Shown: piece after piece, positions 1-7,400 of the stretch
Numbering within the stretch: position 1 is the stretch's first letter
Layout of the letters: each line of letters opens with the position of its first letter
Origin: a virus
Virus record (IMG/VR): IMGVR_UViG_3300032313_000135
Location: 1-25,971 of that record
Length of the DNA stretch: 25,971 bases
Direction: 5' to 3' (one strand)
Program-made: the position numbers and the translations under genes
Notes under the pieces: generated by a model
What the model was told of the DNA's origin: nothing
What the model saw: only the letters and a program-made list of their open reading frames with translations
Database searches by the model: none

Positions 1-671
1 CCCATGATAGTAAATACACGATTACGAACTTCTACTTCTGACATCTCAAGGGAAATTACAAGGGGTGTTCTACCCTGTTTCCAGGCCTGTACAGCGAAGT
101 ATAGAGCCATCCATGACTTTCCTATACCTGGGTATGCTAGAAAGACTCCTAACTGCCCTGGCATAATTCCAGATGGAAGATAGTTATCAAACCCTGGTAG
201 GTTGGTTTTAATTCCAACGTGACCTGCTGCTTGCTGAACCTTTAGGTTTTCAAAGTATGCCACTGCTGATTCAAGATCCGTAACATCAATGTCACGAATT
301 GCTGCAGTATTTTTCTTTAACTCAGAAGTCTGTGTAATTAAATCATTGAGCGCAACAGTCCCTTGGTTGTTTTGAACATTGCTTGCTGCTGATCTTAGTA
401 TATCTTTAAGGCTGTCATTTAAATACTCACCCTGTAACTCTTCAAGGTGATGCTTAGTTGCTCCTACATTTGCTATTGGGGCAAAGTCTCTAAACTTTTC
501 TGTTACAAGTTCTGCAGGTGGCAAAGACTTATTATTCTCAAAGTAGAGTCTGATAAAGTTCCAGATATCCCCGTGGGTTCTAAGAAGGTTGTCTACATTT
601 GCTTGCAATAGGACGTGGATCTGTTTATCTTGAAGAACTGCAGTAATTAGTTTGGACTCTGTGTTATTCAC
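1..671 (-). CDS. DnaB-like replicative helicase, N-terminal part (cut by window edge)
   Basis: Hand translation of the minus strand from a GTG at 671-669 gives 223 residues that run off the window. A stop (TAA, 674-672) lies directly upstream in frame, so GTG is the earliest possible start. A good Shine-Dalgarno AAGGAG at 684-679 stands 7 bases before it. Residues about 1-145 are helical, like a DnaB N-terminal domain. From about 150 the RecA-like core begins: a Walker A motif AYPGIGKS at residues 179-186, then PLVISLEMS at 203-211, which matches the DnaB-family H1a region. Walker B and later motifs lie outside the window. The family unwinds DNA at the phage fork as a ring hexamer, using ATP. 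The start overlaps the upstream 102-aa gene by 8 bases, so the two are probably translated together. A non-replicative RecA-fold ATPase is possible but less likely. Confidence 0.88.
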   Translation of the reverse strand, partial: MNNTESKLITAVLQDKQIHVLLQANVDNLLRTHGDIWNFIRLYFENNKSLPPAELVTEKFRDFAPIANVGATKHHLEELQGEYLNDSLKDILRSAASNVQNNQGTVALNDLITQTSELKKNTAAIRDIDVTDLESAVAYFENLKVQQAAGHVGIKTNLPGFDNYLPSGIMPGQLGVFLAYPGIGKSWMALYFAVQAWKQGRTPLVISLEMSEVEVRNRVFTIM

Positions 672-972
672 TTAGCCACTCCTTTGCCATTCTTCTACGC
701 TCTGCTCTCTCGTTGTCGTCTTTGCTTTTATCTTTTTGTGCCTGTAAAATTTTTTCTGCGTTATATGCAAAGTAATTCCAAGAAGGATTCTCTGCAACCT
801 TAAAGTAATACTCAAGTATATCGTAACATCCTGAAATCCCATATGACTCAACTAGGGCATCTGAAGCCCACTGTTCTACATTTAGATTAAGAGATGGCTT
901 TGATTCGTACCTTGCGGTATGATACTTGCTGTATCTTGAAAGCAAAGCCATACGGTCTTTGCGCTCAGCCAT
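664..972 (-). CDS. Small charged protein of unknown function next to the helicase
   Basis: This is a 102-residue protein that I do not recognise. It is highly charged at both ends: an N-terminal segment rich in Lys/Arg (MAERKDRMALLSRYSKYHTA) and a C-terminal helix rich in Lys/Asp/Glu/Arg ending in EWLSE. The middle (residues about 30-75) is aromatic-rich and probably helical. No signal peptide or membrane segment is visible. The ATG shares one base with the upstream stop (TAATG at 974-970), and the gene's own end overlaps the helicase GTG by 8 bases, so it is translationally coupled on both sides. Small proteins encoded just before phage DnaB genes are sometimes helicase loaders or helicase partners. 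That role is inferred from position only, because no DnaC/DnaI-type ATPase motif is present. Confidence 0.75.
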   Translation of the reverse strand: MAERKDRMALLSRYSKYHTARYESKPSLNLNVEQWASDALVESYGISGCYDILEYYFKVAENPSWNYFAYNAEKILQAQKDKSKDDNERAERRRMAKEWLSE

Positions 973-1178
973 TATTCGTTAATCTCTGCCTTTGCTTCGT
1001 TAATCTTTTCAGTTAACTTATCTTCAACAAATTTATAGACACGCTCAAAAGCCTGATCTGCGGTCTCTCCATTACGTCTTGTGTCAACTACTCCAAGATC
1101 AAGTCTTAGCGATTGAAAGTTTCCTAGGTTAAGCGTGTATCCAAGTGTAACAGATACCTTTGTGTCTTCGTTTTGCAT
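972..1178 (-). CDS. Small conserved-looking phage protein, 68 aa, start revised
   Basis: The reading frame is open back to an ATG at 1259, but that start would overlap the upstream helix-turn-helix gene by 68 bases and has only a weak AAGAAG-like site. An internal ATG at 1178-1176 has a good AAGGGG Shine-Dalgarno (1190-1185) 6 bases upstream and lies 13 bases beyond the upstream stop, so I choose it. The 68-aa product begins MQNEDTKVSVTLGYT, has a beta-rich first half with a NLGNFQSLRLDLGV stretch, and ends in a charged helix (DQAFERVYKFVEDKLTEKIN). This beta-plus-helix layout looks like a compact single domain. I recall similar small proteins near phage replication genes but cannot name a function. 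The stop shares a base with the next start (TAATG). Confidence 0.72.
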   Translation of the reverse strand: MQNEDTKVSVTLGYTLNLGNFQSLRLDLGVVDTRRNGETADQAFERVYKFVEDKLTEKINEAKAEINE

Positions 1179-1191
1179 TCCATACCCCTTG

Positions 1192-1734
1192 CTAAATAGA
1201 TTCGCTCCAAATTGGAACGAACTGTCCGTCTTCTGTTCTTCTATATGTAAGTATACCATCGCCCATTCTTCTTGTCAACTCTTGCTTGCTGGGCGTAATA
1301 TCGTTTGTTATTAATTTATCTTTTCTTGGTCTACCAATATGGTATGTAGCAAGTATATCACGTATCTCTTTTACTTGCGATTCTGAATAATATGATCTTA
1401 CTTGGAATCCTCTAGCCCCACCCTTTTGAGATCCAGTTGGAAATGGGATGACTCCTCGTTTCATTAGTGATGGCATATATTTTTTATGACGATTAACTAA
1501 ATCAGCAGTCTCCCTAACGGTGTATGCTCTTTCTCTTTTCTTTTTAAAATCACTAACTAGACAACTTTCAATCTGATCTTTTGTAATATTATAAACAGAC
1601 ATTATTCCATTGGATTTATTTAAATGATGCACCCTAACTAGGTCTCCATTTAAAAACCAGACTTTTTTATTCCCTGGAATTACAGGGAGGACATTGTAGC
1701 CTTCGCTCTCGATACTTCCCTTTTTAATAGCCAT
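1192..1734 (-). CDS. Helix-turn-helix (MerR/excisionase-like) DNA-binding protein
   Basis: This is a 180-aa protein. Residues about 20-65 form a small beta-rich N-terminal segment (VWFLNGDLVRVHHLN). Residues about 70-120 look like a MerR/excisionase-type winged helix: AYTVRETADLVNRHKKYM supplies the first two helices, and the following RGVIPFPTGSQ and FQVRSYYSESQV segments look like the wing and following helix. A basic GRPRKDK patch near residues 134-140 resembles an AT-hook. The family binds DNA as a regulator or architectural factor; the target is unknown. The ATG at 1734 has GGAGG 4 bases upstream, inside the end of the zinc-ribbon gene, giving a 55-base overlap. Its place between the structural and replication genes suggests control of gene expression or replication, but that is inference. 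Confidence 0.8.
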   Translation of the reverse strand: MAIKKGSIESEGYNVLPVIPGNKKVWFLNGDLVRVHHLNKSNGIMSVYNITKDQIESCLVSDFKKKRERAYTVRETADLVNRHKKYMPSLMKRGVIPFPTGSQKGGARGFQVRSYYSESQVKEIRDILATYHIGRPRKDKLITNDITPSKQELTRRMGDGILTYRRTEDGQFVPIWSESI

Positions 1735-1871
1735 AAACCCTCCGCAGAACTTGTTGGTGGATTAAAAAAACTTCTTGATCCGCAAGCCATGCAATATGTT
1801 TCAAGATGTCCAATTGTTGTATACTGTCTATCAAGAAACATTCTTCCTTTGCATTTTTTACATCTTAGCAT
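1680..1871 (-). CDS. Zinc-ribbon protein, 63 aa
   Basis: The protein has two Cys pairs, CKKC at residues 4-7 and CMAC at residues 27-30, separated by 19 residues with aromatic and Thr content. This is the spacing of a four-Cys zinc ribbon. The C-terminal third is basic (LLKREVSRAKATM). Zinc ribbons of this size usually bind nucleic acid or RNA polymerase, but nothing here tells which. The start shares one base with the upstream stop (TAATG, 1873-1869). The last 18 or so codons overlap the helix-turn-helix gene in another frame, so the C-terminus is constrained by two coding frames. The metal site is well supported; the biological role is not. Confidence 0.75.
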   Translation of the reverse strand: MLRCKKCKGRMFLDRQYTTIGHLETYCMACGSRSFFNPPTSSAEGLWLLKREVSRAKATMSSL

Positions 1872-2314
1872 TAGTTTGGTATACCAATGATAATCAGATT
1901 AACATTGAGGGAAGCCGTACCAGATGTATTAAACTTAACAAATCCGCTAACTCCAGATGTAGATGGATCATTTAAAACAACAGTTACAGTAGCCCCTGCA
2001 GGGGTCTGGCCTACATTTATTGGAGTTGCAGTTACAATTGGTGGAAACCTAAACTCTCCTGCAAACGAATGAGAAAAGTTGAGTTGCTCACCAGGAGTAA
2101 CAGGCTGGCTACTTGCAACTTTCACAAGTCCACCAATAACTCTAACTTCTGTGACTTTTCTATTTTGTGGACCATTGTCTGCTGTTTGAACTGTTACGTA
2201 GTCATATGTTGCTGGAGATACTTCTTTTGCTAAATCATTTACTGCTTGTGCTAACTCATAAACATAGGTTACATCTAAGGGTTGACCACGTTCAGGTAGG
2301 GGTATTTTTGCCAT
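1871..2314 (-). CDS. Small tail-associated protein with H-type-lectin-like beta domain
   Basis: This is a 147-aa protein. Residues about 15-35 are helical (VTYVYELAQAVNDLAKEV), which could form a trimeric coiled-coil stem. Residues about 75-147 are beta-rich, with a pattern reminiscent of H-type lectin domains in tail fibres: a PGEQLNFSHSF strand, a FPPIVTATPIN strand, a GVSGFVKFN strand and a final hydrophobic LNVNLIIIGIPN strand. This similarity is by eye and only suggestive. It is the last gene of the tail-tip cassette, so host-surface or glycan binding is plausible. The ATG has no Shine-Dalgarno; instead a TGG-TATAAT box ends 6 bases upstream, so it may be read from a leaderless mRNA. Fibre or tail-tip accessory is the best guess. 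Confidence 0.72.
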   Translation of the reverse strand: MAKIPLPERGQPLDVTYVYELAQAVNDLAKEVSPATYDYVTVQTADNGPQNRKVTEVRVIGGLVKVASSQPVTPGEQLNFSHSFAGEFRFPPIVTATPINVGQTPAGATVTVVLNDPSTSGVSGFVKFNTSGTASLNVNLIIIGIPN

Positions 2315-2320
2315 ACTATA

Positions 2321-2329
2321 ATTATACCA
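2321..2329 (-). promoter_or_regulatory. Extended -10 promoter, probable leaderless start for the gene at 2314
   Basis: The minus strand reads TGG-TATAAT here (TG at 2329-2328, TATAAT at 2326-2321), followed by 6 bases (TATAGT) and then the ATG at 2314. The box overlaps the stop codon of the upstream gene. With normal spacing, transcription would start at or beside the A of the ATG. No Shine-Dalgarno is present. No good -35 is seen: TTTACT lies 19 bases upstream. This is a prediction from sequence only. Confidence 0.5.
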
Positions 2330-2816
2330 CTAACGGCGTTGCTAAAGTAAAGATTGCAGCATCTGGATTATAAGTCTTAGGATAAACGGGCACCTGAACC
2401 GCAACCTGAAACGAAGATATGCCTGCTGGAACTAAAGTTAAAAACTGCGTTGAAGAAGAACTGGCTAAGAACGACCAGTCTTTTAGATTGGTTTTAATAT
2501 ATATATCATACTCTTTAAATATAGATACTTCGTTAGAGTCTAATGAAACTTTTGGGTGTTGCCAAACCATATTGATAACCCTTGTTGGTGACGTTCCTGT
2601 AACTAGAACAGAGCAAGGGACTGGCTGAAGTTCTCCAGTTAACAAAAAATGGTATGGTGACCAATGAGAAGATCTGTTTTTGTCATTTGAAACAACTCTA
2701 TATCTAACAAAGTATCCCAAAGCGTTAGGATTGGTTGAATTAATGCCAGGAATATCTTCTTTTAAGACTGTAGCATTTTTAATTCCAGCATCTGGAGTAG
2801 GTTCTAGCACTGTCAT
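2322..2816 (-). CDS. Fibronectin-III-like minor tail protein
   Basis: This is a 164-aa protein, beta-rich throughout. The segment GYFVRYRVVSNDKNRSSHWS followed by PYHF looks like the central strands of a fibronectin type III domain. A second run of strands (VINMVWQHPKV, YDIYIKTNLKDWSFL, FQVAVQVPVYPK) could be another such fold or a jelly roll. Such domains decorate phage tail tips and help weak contacts with the cell surface. The start overlaps the preceding fibre gene by one base (TAATG at 2818-2814), which couples their translation. There is no enzyme motif, signal or membrane segment. Minor tail protein is inferred from fold pattern and location; the exact role is open. Confidence 0.72.
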   Translation of the reverse strand: MTVLEPTPDAGIKNATVLKEDIPGINSTNPNALGYFVRYRVVSNDKNRSSHWSPYHFLLTGELQPVPCSVLVTGTSPTRVINMVWQHPKVSLDSNEVSIFKEYDIYIKTNLKDWSFLASSSSTQFLTLVPAGISSFQVAVQVPVYPKTYNPDAAIFTLATPLVV

Positions 2817-3952
2817 TATAAAACATCCAGTCCAAACCTAAACTCAATGTGACTTGAACTGTTTGCAATTTTTGTGATTGGCTGTAAGTCTAGATTTTTT
2901 ACAATCGAATATCCAGTTAGCCCATAGATTGGATTTTGGTTTGTTGTATTTTCTAGCCTTAATGCATCAAGACAAACATAATAGTCGGATGATACCACTT
3001 GATTTTTTATCACTGAAACATAAAACTTTGCTACGTCAACAGTTTTCCAGGTAAACCCAGGACTCTTCGTTAACTCTTCAAACTTTTTAGTAGAGACAAA
3101 ATATCTTCCTGTAGCAAAGTCTATATCTAGATCAGAGTTGAGCAAGACTGTTTCAAATCTTGCATACTGTCCAGTTCCATGAACATCTGTTTCTGCAAAC
3201 TCCATCATAATTCTGACCTCATCTGGCTGAACATCAGAGTCTCCATTTTTATTTATTAAAGAAAATGCTAGACGTAATTCATCTTTTGGAGATGCCTTAT
3301 CAAAATCTAGCACTGATCCAGTTAGGTGTATATGATTTGATCCTGATGCAATTTGAAGTTTGCCACTAGGCAGTACATTTATCGTTGACATGTCTCCACG
3401 TATAGCAATGATGTTATTTAAAAACCTACAACCTTCTTTTCTTGCTTTTCGTTTTGGCTTTTCAAAAATAGGGTTATCTGAGTTTGTTTGAAAAACCACT
3501 TCTGTTTTATTGATAACATTATCTCCTGAGTGCAAGTCACCTTCATAAGGTTCAATAGAAGATGCCTGGGTTTGTTCGTGGTACTCCCAATTTTCATCCT
3601 TAGTAAACAAAAAGATTGTTCTACTATCATTAAAGTTTGCACTTGGGTTTGATCCCGCAGACCAAATGCCAACTTCAGTTATATTATATCTTTCTAGTGT
3701 TGGGAGTTCTCCAGTAAATACAATCTTAGAGACTCCTGCTTCAGTGACGTACCCTCTAGATGTTACAGGAATACGAAACATCTCAAAATCTAAAGACTCT
3801 TTCTCTTTCATAGCACTTGTCTCAGCCTCTGAAAATACGTGAGAAGACAAGACGGGGGTGGCTCCACAGCCAATAGCAATATATGAGGCATACGCTGGTG
3901 CCTGACCCACTAGGTATTTTGCCAAAATTGATTGGCCTGTGTTAGTTATCAT
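2816..3952 (-). CDS. Tail fibre / receptor-binding-like protein
   Basis: This is a 378-aa protein. The first 30 residues (MITNTGQSILAKYLVGQAPA and on to a Gly-rich IAIGCGATP) and the later ERYNITEVGIWSAG segment match the N-terminal attachment module found in many tail-collar fibre proteins. Residues about 185-330 form a second beta-rich region (IHLTGSVLDFD, RIMMEFAETDVH, YYVCLDALRLEN) that reads like a carbohydrate-binding jelly roll. The fibre probably attaches to the hub by its N-terminus and contacts the host by its C-terminus. The start has GGAG (3961-3958) 5 bases upstream, embedded in the stop region of the upstream gene. I see no lyase or hydrolase motif, so it is more likely a binder than an enzyme. 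Confidence 0.75.
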   Translation of the reverse strand: MITNTGQSILAKYLVGQAPAYASYIAIGCGATPVLSSHVFSEAETSAMKEKESLDFEMFRIPVTSRGYVTEAGVSKIVFTGELPTLERYNITEVGIWSAGSNPSANFNDSRTIFLFTKDENWEYHEQTQASSIEPYEGDLHSGDNVINKTEVVFQTNSDNPIFEKPKRKARKEGCRFLNNIIAIRGDMSTINVLPSGKLQIASGSNHIHLTGSVLDFDKASPKDELRLAFSLINKNGDSDVQPDEVRIMMEFAETDVHGTGQYARFETVLLNSDLDIDFATGRYFVSTKKFEELTKSPGFTWKTVDVAKFYVSVIKNQVVSSDYYVCLDALRLENTTNQNPIYGLTGYSIVKNLDLQPITKIANSSSHIEFRFGLDVL

Positions 3953-3960
3953 TTTTACTC

Positions 3961-4464
3961 CTAATTAGTAATTGTATCATCAAAATACCCACCTTGGTTA
4001 ATTATTTCTATCTCTACTTGTTCTTCATCCTCAATGTTTATAAGATTGACGACTATGTTACCTGTGCCATCTTCAATATAAACGTTTGTTCCGTTAGCCC
4101 CTAGACCATATTTGGGAAGTCTGTCCTCAAGTCTTATTGAAAAATTTTTAAATAAGACATCTGAGGTCCCGCCAAGTTTAATTATATTATTAGAGTTATA
4201 TTCAAGCATTAGATTTTTTAAGTTTTTAACAATACTATACATAATATTTTGTCCATTTATAGCGTCTGCTCTAGAAATATTGATTAACTCTTGACCACCA
4301 ATGTCTTGAAATATAATTTCAAACATCGCTTCATATGCTATTGGATCGCTTAATTGATCTACTGCGTTAGGAACAGCAACCTTGGTGGAGTTTGTCTGGG
4401 TGCTTCTACCAAAGTCATTTGTCCATGTTATGCTCGCCTGATTTGCTGTTGCGTCTATAGCCAT
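3961..4464 (-). CDS. Tail-tip accessory protein of unknown function
   Basis: This is a 167-aa acidic protein (pattern IEDEEQVEIEIINQGGYFDDT near the end) that I do not recognise. The N-terminal 40 residues are polar and Thr/Asn-rich. Residues about 40-110 are probably helical around EAMFEIIFQDIGGQELIN and IMYSIVKNLKNLMLEYN, and the rest is beta-rich. It lies between the hub and the fibre, and its start shares one base with the hub stop (TAATG at 4466-4462), so it is probably made in step with the hub. Baseplate or fibre-connector function is inferred from position only. Its AT content is as high as that of its neighbours. Confidence 0.68.
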   Translation of the reverse strand: MAIDATANQASITWTNDFGRSTQTNSTKVAVPNAVDQLSDPIAYEAMFEIIFQDIGGQELINISRADAINGQNIMYSIVKNLKNLMLEYNSNNIIKLGGTSDVLFKNFSIRLEDRLPKYGLGANGTNVYIEDGTGNIVVNLINIEDEEQVEIEIINQGGYFDDTITN

Positions 4465-7400
4465 TATAGTACCTCACTTAAAAATAAAGACATTTCTGGG
4501 CCATCTTTTGATTTTGAGTATTCTATATTGTATACCACAAACCTAGAACCATCAGACCCAGCCTTGTTAATATTTTTTTCAACATAGTCTATCTCTACAA
4601 TATCGCCCAACTGAATCATGGGATTTGCAAATATTCTTAAACCTATGGACTTTCTTGGTTTTGTTATTTTTTTAACTAACCAAGACATTAGGTTCTCAGC
4701 AGCATCTGCATTTTGTACATATGGAACATCTAAAGAAAAATCTTTTCTTCCGTATAGCATTCTGCTTGACTTTATGTCTTCATAATTTTTTTCAACCTTA
4801 TTGACTGCAGTTATAATACCTGTTGAGTCAAACTGAGGATCTGAAAGATCGCTGTTCTTTGAAAAGTAATCGTCTACGCTAAAATTATTTGTAGACTGAT
4901 TAGTAAATGCTATTCCTTGAACTCTCAAATAACTTTGGCTACTAGAATCTAAACTCAACACTCTGTCTGTTGTATTAAAAATTAAAAACTCTGCCCCATA
5001 CGATCTTGCTCTAAATCCAGATATAGCATAAGATTTTAGTTTGTTAAATGTTGGAGATAGTTGTGCATATAATGCTGGATATGCCAGGTCATATCTAAAA
5101 TTAAAAGAGGCTGCTTCACGCATAATTGTTCCAAACTCTTCAAAGTATATACTAAACTTTGGTGGCTGAGCAGAACTTATTCCAGTTAGGTAGGATGCTT
5201 GAACTGATCCACTCATTGAATATTTTCTAAAAGAATCCTGTGCACTTATTCCTGAATCTCCAAAGGCATTTGAAATTGGAGCGTCCAGTTGAAAAGAAGT
5301 GTTTTGAGAATAGTTATTTGCTAAAGCATAAACATTCTCAAACATAACCCTAGAAGATCCTCTAACAAATAGCGCCATGTTATTATATACATTTAGTGGT
5401 TTTTCGTCAAAAACTGTAGCAATTAGATTATCATTTAAATATAAGAAAAATTTTCTTCTTGATCCAATATCTTGATACTCTACAGACAGATCATACACCG
5501 TTGGATTTTGTTCTGCTGCAACTCTGTATTGTCCAACAAACTCTCCACCATCTACAATAATATTAGCAAGACCTTCATAAAGAGTGACTGGTATTGCAGG
5601 GGCTGCTGGATTAGGAGTCGGGGATGTCTTTGCTTCTAGTTTATAAAATAAAACATCATGGACATTTTGTCTTGAAGAATCATCTATTTTTGTTTTGTCT
5701 AAGGCGACTATCTCAAAGTAATATCCAGCATTAGTTTTTGGATCAACCATGATGGCGATACCGCCACCACCACCAGCAATTATAATCTTGTCGTCAGCAG
5801 TTTTTCCCTGTACGGAATAAAGTTCTGTTTGACCAACAGCAGTCTGTCCATTTTTTTCATTATCTTCAATTCTTCCAATAACTCTAAGTCTTGTGCCAAA
5901 ATGTTTAAATTTATTTGAGAGAGGTTTGTATACATAGGACAGGAAGTTTGCAGGAGTGTCTGTTGTTTTAAAGCCTCCACCATTCATAACAAAAGCAGAA
6001 GACTGAGTTGTTCCAGCCTGAGTTGAACGCATTGTGTTTACGCTAGACTCTGAAATATATTTTGATGAAATAAAGTTTTTAATAATTCCATTTCTGGTTG
6101 TTTTTGTAGCAAATGAATTATTAACTCCAGCAGCAACATTACCTGTTGTCTCTGGAAGTGTTTGATCAAACTTAAATAGGTACTTGGCATCCATCTCAAC
6201 TCCACGAACATTATCATTATTTGACCAGTGTTCGTTTAATCCAGCATTGTGTTCTGAGATAGTGGTCCCAAACTGTGCTCTTCCATGTTTAGCAACTTCC
6301 CCATTTTTTAATTTAGACAAACCATTTATCTCTTCATAGTTTGGTTCAGAGTAAATTCTTACAAGACCTGTAGGATATATTTTGCCATTAAATGGCAAAG
6401 AACTAAAGTACGTGTCATACTCAAGTTTGCTGTTTATCCAAACATCTCCAGTTCCAGAAACATTATACTGCACGGCATCAAATTTTAGAATCTCTCCATT
6501 AGCATAGAAGTATCCTTTGTATCTTCCCAGCCAGTAAACACCTTCTCCAAGATCCATGGTGTTGTTAATTATTTTTCCATTAGATACCGTTGGAGCAACG
6601 GCTGACAAATAAGAATTTAAAGGAATGGCCGTAAGGTCATAGGTTGATGAATTTCCAACCTCTTGGTTAATTGATTTTATATTTTGCTCTCCAGATACTT
6701 CCCATAAGAGGACTGGCTTATAGATATACAGTCTTTCTTGTTCTAGCATTCCTGCTGCTTTTATTGTTCCAACAGTTCTTTCTATATGTCTTGTAGTATA
6801 AGATATTTGACCACCATTGTATACCTGGCTATCTTGGCTAGTTAACTCCATAATATTTGAAAGTTTAGTTTTTGTATCTTTATTTTTAACTACATCTACC
6901 TGTGCAGAATCTGAGGATCCATATAGAGTTAAATCTGTAGGTCTTTGCGCTACAGTTGGCATAATAAAATCTTTACTCATCATTACAAAATTGTTATATT
7001 CATCAAAGAACATTGCTGTCTGCGTTGAAAGTGCTAGACCCTGTAGTATTTCTGCAACGCTTTTGTCTGGCGGAATAAAGAAATATGGAATAACCATTTC
7101 TGATTCTCCTTCAACTCTTTTAAACACATAGTTAGAAAAACCAATAGAGTCTAGCAGTAAAGACACGGCAGCACTGACAGAAGTGTTTGTTGACAGTATT
7201 TCTGGGGCTGTCTGAGATTCAAAATAAAAGTATAAGTCCCTAAGACTTAAAGATACTTTCTTAGACTGATTATCAATTTTAGCAAATCCATCTGAGTACA
7301 TTGTTTTTATTGGAACATAGTAATCAATTCCTACTGCATCTGTTAAAACTTCATAAAATTTGATCTGAATATTTTTTATATTTTTATTTAGAATAATACT

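Noticed and set aside
1179-1259. Longer 95-aa version of the small gene ending at 972
   Set aside because: It would overlap the helix-turn-helix gene by 68 bases with a weak ribosome site; the internal ATG at 1178 has AAGGGG at good spacing.
3418-3672. 84-aa minus-strand frame inside the fibre gene
   Set aside because: It is the same strand but a different frame from the well-supported 378-aa protein, with no ribosome site or recognisable pattern.
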